Positions 60,400 through 64,000 of a stretch of 64,000 nucleotides of DNA are shown one piece after another. Under the pieces are notes generated by a model. That model did not search any database. It was not told the origin of the DNA and saw nothing but the letters and a program-made list of their open reading frames with translations. This DNA comes from Himantopus leucocephalus (Eukaryota > Chordata > Aves > Charadriiformes > Recurvirostridae), in assembly GCA_003993805.1 (NCBI GenBank), contig RSEF01000002.1, positions 72,563,878-72,627,877 on the forward strand, in the 5' to 3' direction. Every line of letters starts with the position of its first letter. Positions within the stretch are counted from its first letter, which is position 1. Made by a program: the position numbers and the translations under genes.

Positions 60400-63300
60400 T
60401 GCTTGTCCCCATTTGCCCCTCTCCACTGTCACTTCACAGTGGGATCAAAAGTAGTGACAACAAGGAGAAATCTGATGCAGAAAAATGTGACTTTTGGCTG
60501 TGCACGGCTTCAGTGCAGCCAGTCGAGATGGACTAAAGCCTTCACTCACAACTTCAGTGCCTAAAAATGTATGTGGGTGTAGAAAGGGGACAACGCTTTT
60601 CCCCCGCACTAGCGAGCAGAGCGCAGAAAGACTGCAGCTGTCTCTCTGCCACCTGAATGCCTCTGAAAGGCCCAGAGCAGAAATGTGTGGGCAGGGAGAC
60701 CTGAGGAACACCTAGGCGTGCCTTGCCCACCATGACAATGTGCTTCAAACACTGGGTTGTCTTGGAAGCCCAGATCCTATCAATGCATAGAAGCTCCTTG
60801 GCATACAATTAGATATCACTGATATAATGCTGGGCTTGTAGGCATGTTTTAACTCCATGAAACCCAGATCTCAATAAATCATTATACTGGGCCATTTTTT
60901 ATGTTGGAGCATTAGGACCAGTAAGTTGGCCAGCTCCGCTGCCAAAGCTGTGTTCTACCTCTGTGGTTGCAACTGGAGACAGGACGTAGAATCTTGAACC
61001 TGCACATGTCTACAACTGCAAATGCCTCATCCTAGAAATGGTTTCAACTTTCACTGAAGTGAACTTTACAGTATCTCGTATAACAGGGGGTTTTTTTGGG
61101 GGTGTGGAGGGTGTGGGTGTTTTGTTGGGCTATTCGTTGTGGTTTAGGGGTTTTTTTTTTCCTAACTTACTAATCCGATTGGGAACATTTGGGATAAAAT
61201 ATTTTTGTATCTATTATTAAGTTATATGCCAGATTTCATAGTAAAGTTTTATTCATTCACATCCTTAAGGTTTAGCTTGTGAAGATACAAATCAGAGACT
61301 GAAGAAACAAACAGAACAGCACAGAAGAGGGGATAAAGCTTCCATTTCTTAACAGTTTGCAAACAACCTGCAGACTAGCTTGACCATGAGAAAGCTTCAG
61401 AGGTTCAATTCTCCGTATTTTTTTTCCTAAGACAGACTGAGATAGAACTGAGGCTGGCCACAGAACAATTTTTAGACTAATTTCATAAGGAAACAAAGCT
61501 CATGGGATCACACTTTGTGTACATTTGTTTGTAGGCCAATATGGTTGACCATCTGACTCCTGATGACTTTTTTACGTGTTCAATAATTCCACATGGGGGG
61601 AAAAAACTAAAAGCCATGACTGTTCAGCAATGCACGTCTTTATCTCGGCAGGTATAATGTATTACAAACAGAATGTGTCATGATGATGAAGCGGACACCT
61701 CAGGGCACACAAAGAAAAAGCAGGGAGGGGGGGACACAACAGCACAGCATAGGATGGTGACACACACAACTTATGTTCCACTCTCTTCTAGAAAATGGAG
61801 TTGTTCTGATGGGGGAGGGATTCTGATTCAGATTGCAGAGGTGTCAGTCAATAGACAAGGTGCCGAGCAGAGAAGAGATAAGCTATATAAGCAGGAAACC
61901 GAGAACTAGGTTAACACATGGCCTTTCCCTGACCCATCTCGACTAATGCAATAAGGGCTTAGCAGTATCCCAGCCACCAAGGAAAAGTTTGTTAGAGGAA
62001 GTCAGTGAGCAGTGCCTAGCTGCGGTGAGCTGGACCATCATCTGGATACGATACTCAAAACACTGCTTACAGACGTGGTGGAAAGCCAAGCCTGGTAAGA
62101 TGAAAAGAAACAATTGGCAACTTCTGCGTGCTGGCAAGGGAACCCACACAATCAGCCAATACGAGACACTGACCCCTGAGTTAGAGAGAAAAAAGTGTCA
62201 CTAAATATTTAAAGAAGGACTTCAAAAAAGAGTCCTAGTTACATAAAGCAAAATCAATGACATTTAATAGCAATTTCTTTGAGCTCGACCTAAATCCTCT
62301 TGCAGAAACGCTTGTCTCCTTATACATCACTGCATTAGGAATACAATAAACAATAAAACAAAAAATGATGATCAGAAGCCAAATTCTAGGGCTGATTTAT
62401 GCAGTTACAAGGTCATGGCAGGCCAATCTGTGGCCAAATGCCAAAATGCAAGATCCTGTGAGCATTCAGTCAGAGAAACGGGAGGAAATCTCAAGGCTCA
62501 GAGTTCACATTCACCAGCTTCCTGCCCCAGATAAAGACCCAGTGCTGCTACAACAAAATACAGTGAAGCAGATAAGCGTAGCGGTGGTATGGGTACCACC
62601 ACATCAGATTTCTCCTCTGCGATCATACCAGGTCATAATCTACAACTTTAATGAAAAAAGGAGTCTAAGGTGTTGTTAATAACGTACGTTAGCGTGTGTC
62701 TATGAGTGAGATGCAAAGGGGAATGAGTGAAAAAAAAACATAGGACTCGCTTCAACACACACCAGATTGCCAACTTACCCTTTGTGCCATAGGGTTTTGT
62801 TTTGCAAGGAGGAGTTCTCTAGAGGAAGAGGAAGTGCGAAACATCTAACGGTAAGACACCTGGAGAAGGTCCCCTGTGCACTACACGCAGCTTCAAACCA
62901 ACCCCAGCTGCGCCAAGTGCCATAACATCTGTCAGCCTCTTTAAAAGCACCTCTTGCAGTGCAAGCATAATGTGCACCTATGAGGGAAAACGCCTTTCCC
63001 TTCTCATCATGTAGCACACAGTGGAGATGTGCCATCAAGAACATACTTCAGAGTAAATGAGAAGTGTCACATCTCCCATTCATGGTGAGGAAGGCAGTAC
63101 CGCTAAGTGGATCAAGGGCAGCACAGCGTGCTAACTGCCTGGTGGGAAGTGACGTATTTGTATCACAACCGAAAGCCAGTGCAGCAGGTTTCTATGGAAA
63201 AGCACTTGAAGTCTTAACATCATTCCCCAGTTTACTCAAAAACCGCAGACACAAAGGAGTGGGAAAATGTTTCCAGCAGTTCAAGTCATGCCCTGCTGGG

Positions 63301-64000
63301 GTTAGTGCTGTGCAAATACACAAGTCTGAGTTCTTAGGTGACTTTTACAAACTACTTTTTGTGATGAAAGTAGAGCAGGATAGGGCAAGAAAAAACCATT
63401 CATCATTCCACACTAAAAGAAACACTTTTTCTCCAGACCTGCAAAATTGTTTTCAAACAGTGCCTCAGAGGTGTGAGTAAATATAGCATCTGGCTCTGGT
63501 GGGTCAGTTCCTACTAAATCAACATGAATCTGGTCTAGAAGGAAAACCCAACTAATTGTGACTAAGCAGGTCTTATCTGGCACCTGAAGCATCACACATC
63601 GCAACTTCTTTGAAGGCTTTCCAGGTTGTCAGGTGACATGAAGCACATAGCCAAAACCTGTCAGGCAATGCTGTATCACTTTCATACTTCTTTCAGTAGT
63701 GTATACTGAGCTAAACCACCTGGTGGTATGTGTTCATTGCTACCCCACTGAGCTGAACGAGACCAAACGTGAAGCCCAAGACCCTCATGACTCCCACCAC
63801 TGTGGAGCACTGATCAAGCTCTTAGGGTCCTACACAGTAACTCACTCTTTGGCCACGTGGCCAGTTCTGACCAGGGAGATATGCAGCTCCCTGACGGCTG
63901 GGACCAACGAATTTGACCACACTTCCCACAGACAGAAAGACACCAGTGCCTTTTTCGTAAAACCCCAGAAGACCGGGGTGTGAGATCCTCTCACAAGAAG

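Larger units (their letters stand above)
41267..64000 (-). other. GFOD1: GFOD1 intron 1 (partial, at least 22.7 kb)
   Basis: From the acceptor of the last GFOD1 exon to the right edge I find no other coding exon, so the first GFOD1 exon must lie further right, as in mammals where this intron is very large. The interval holds a CR1 fragment (45181-45275), a 24-bp tandem duplication, gaps at 50195-50294, 55748 and 60399, and candidate conserved elements near 49600, 50400 and 54250. Many open frames (52907-53350, 48340-48930, 63064-63480 and others) show no family features. Confidence 0.75.

Noticed and set aside
63064..63480. 138-codon plus-strand open frame
   Set aside because: No similarity to any family I know. 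Composition and context are those of intronic DNA.
1..64000. CRISPR arrays, operons, integrases, phage or bacterial systems
   Set aside because: The window is vertebrate nuclear DNA with introns, CR1 and a CpG island. No regularly spaced repeats or prokaryotic gene clusters are present.
1..64000. tRNA, rRNA, snRNA or known microRNA genes
   Set aside because: I saw no cloverleaf with A/B boxes, no rRNA-like segment and no hairpin I could name. A covariance-model scan would be needed to exclude small RNAs.
41267..64000. First coding exon of GFOD1
   Set aside because: I looked for a minus-strand exon with the Rossmann GxGxx(G/A)-like start and a donor in the right phase and found none, nor a second CpG island, so it must lie outside the window.

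Overview
The window is vertebrate nuclear DNA, almost certainly from a bird. The evidence is CR1 retrotransposon 3' ends, two solo LTRs of a family that I associate with neoavian genomes, compact introns, and the neighbouring genes TBC1D7 and GFOD1 in the same orientation. Nearly all of the DNA is non-coding. Long open reading frames are therefore poor evidence here, and genes had to be rebuilt exon by exon from splice sites and protein similarity.

Region by region. 1-1290: intergenic, nothing recognised. About 1290-22100, minus strand: the complete TBC1D7 gene, with seven coding exons that join in phase to 293 codons plus stop, a short 3' UTR with a good poly(A) signal, and a CpG-island promoter at about 21.45-22.42 kb holding a palindromic NRF1 motif and a 12-bp GC-box repeat. 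About 22.4-32.9 kb: intergenic, with one CR1 copy, two short duplications across single-N joins that look like assembly artefacts, and a few AT-rich, homeodomain-motif-rich segments. About 32.9-41.27 kb, minus strand: the last exon of GFOD1 (306 codons including the stop, plus a 2-base partial codon) and a probable 7.4-kb 3' UTR ending at tandem poly(A) signals. A solo LTR sits inside that 3' UTR in antisense. 41.27-64 kb: GFOD1 intron 1, whose upstream exon lies beyond the right edge. It contains a CR1 fragment, a 100-N gap, two further single-N gaps and several candidate conserved non-coding elements.

Function. TBC1D7 is the third subunit of the TSC1-TSC2 complex that restrains RHEB and mTORC1. 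GFOD1 is a Gfo/Idh/MocA-family oxidoreductase-like protein of unclear activity. They are neighbours in a conserved vertebrate block, and I see no functional link between them.

Novelty. I did not find a new biological system. The most useful observations are two GC-AG introns in TBC1D7, the replacement of the family EKP motif by CDR in GFOD1, the paired false duplications, the LTR in the GFOD1 3' UTR, and a 36-bp near-perfect palindrome in the same UTR. Conserved-element calls are inference and need an alignment.
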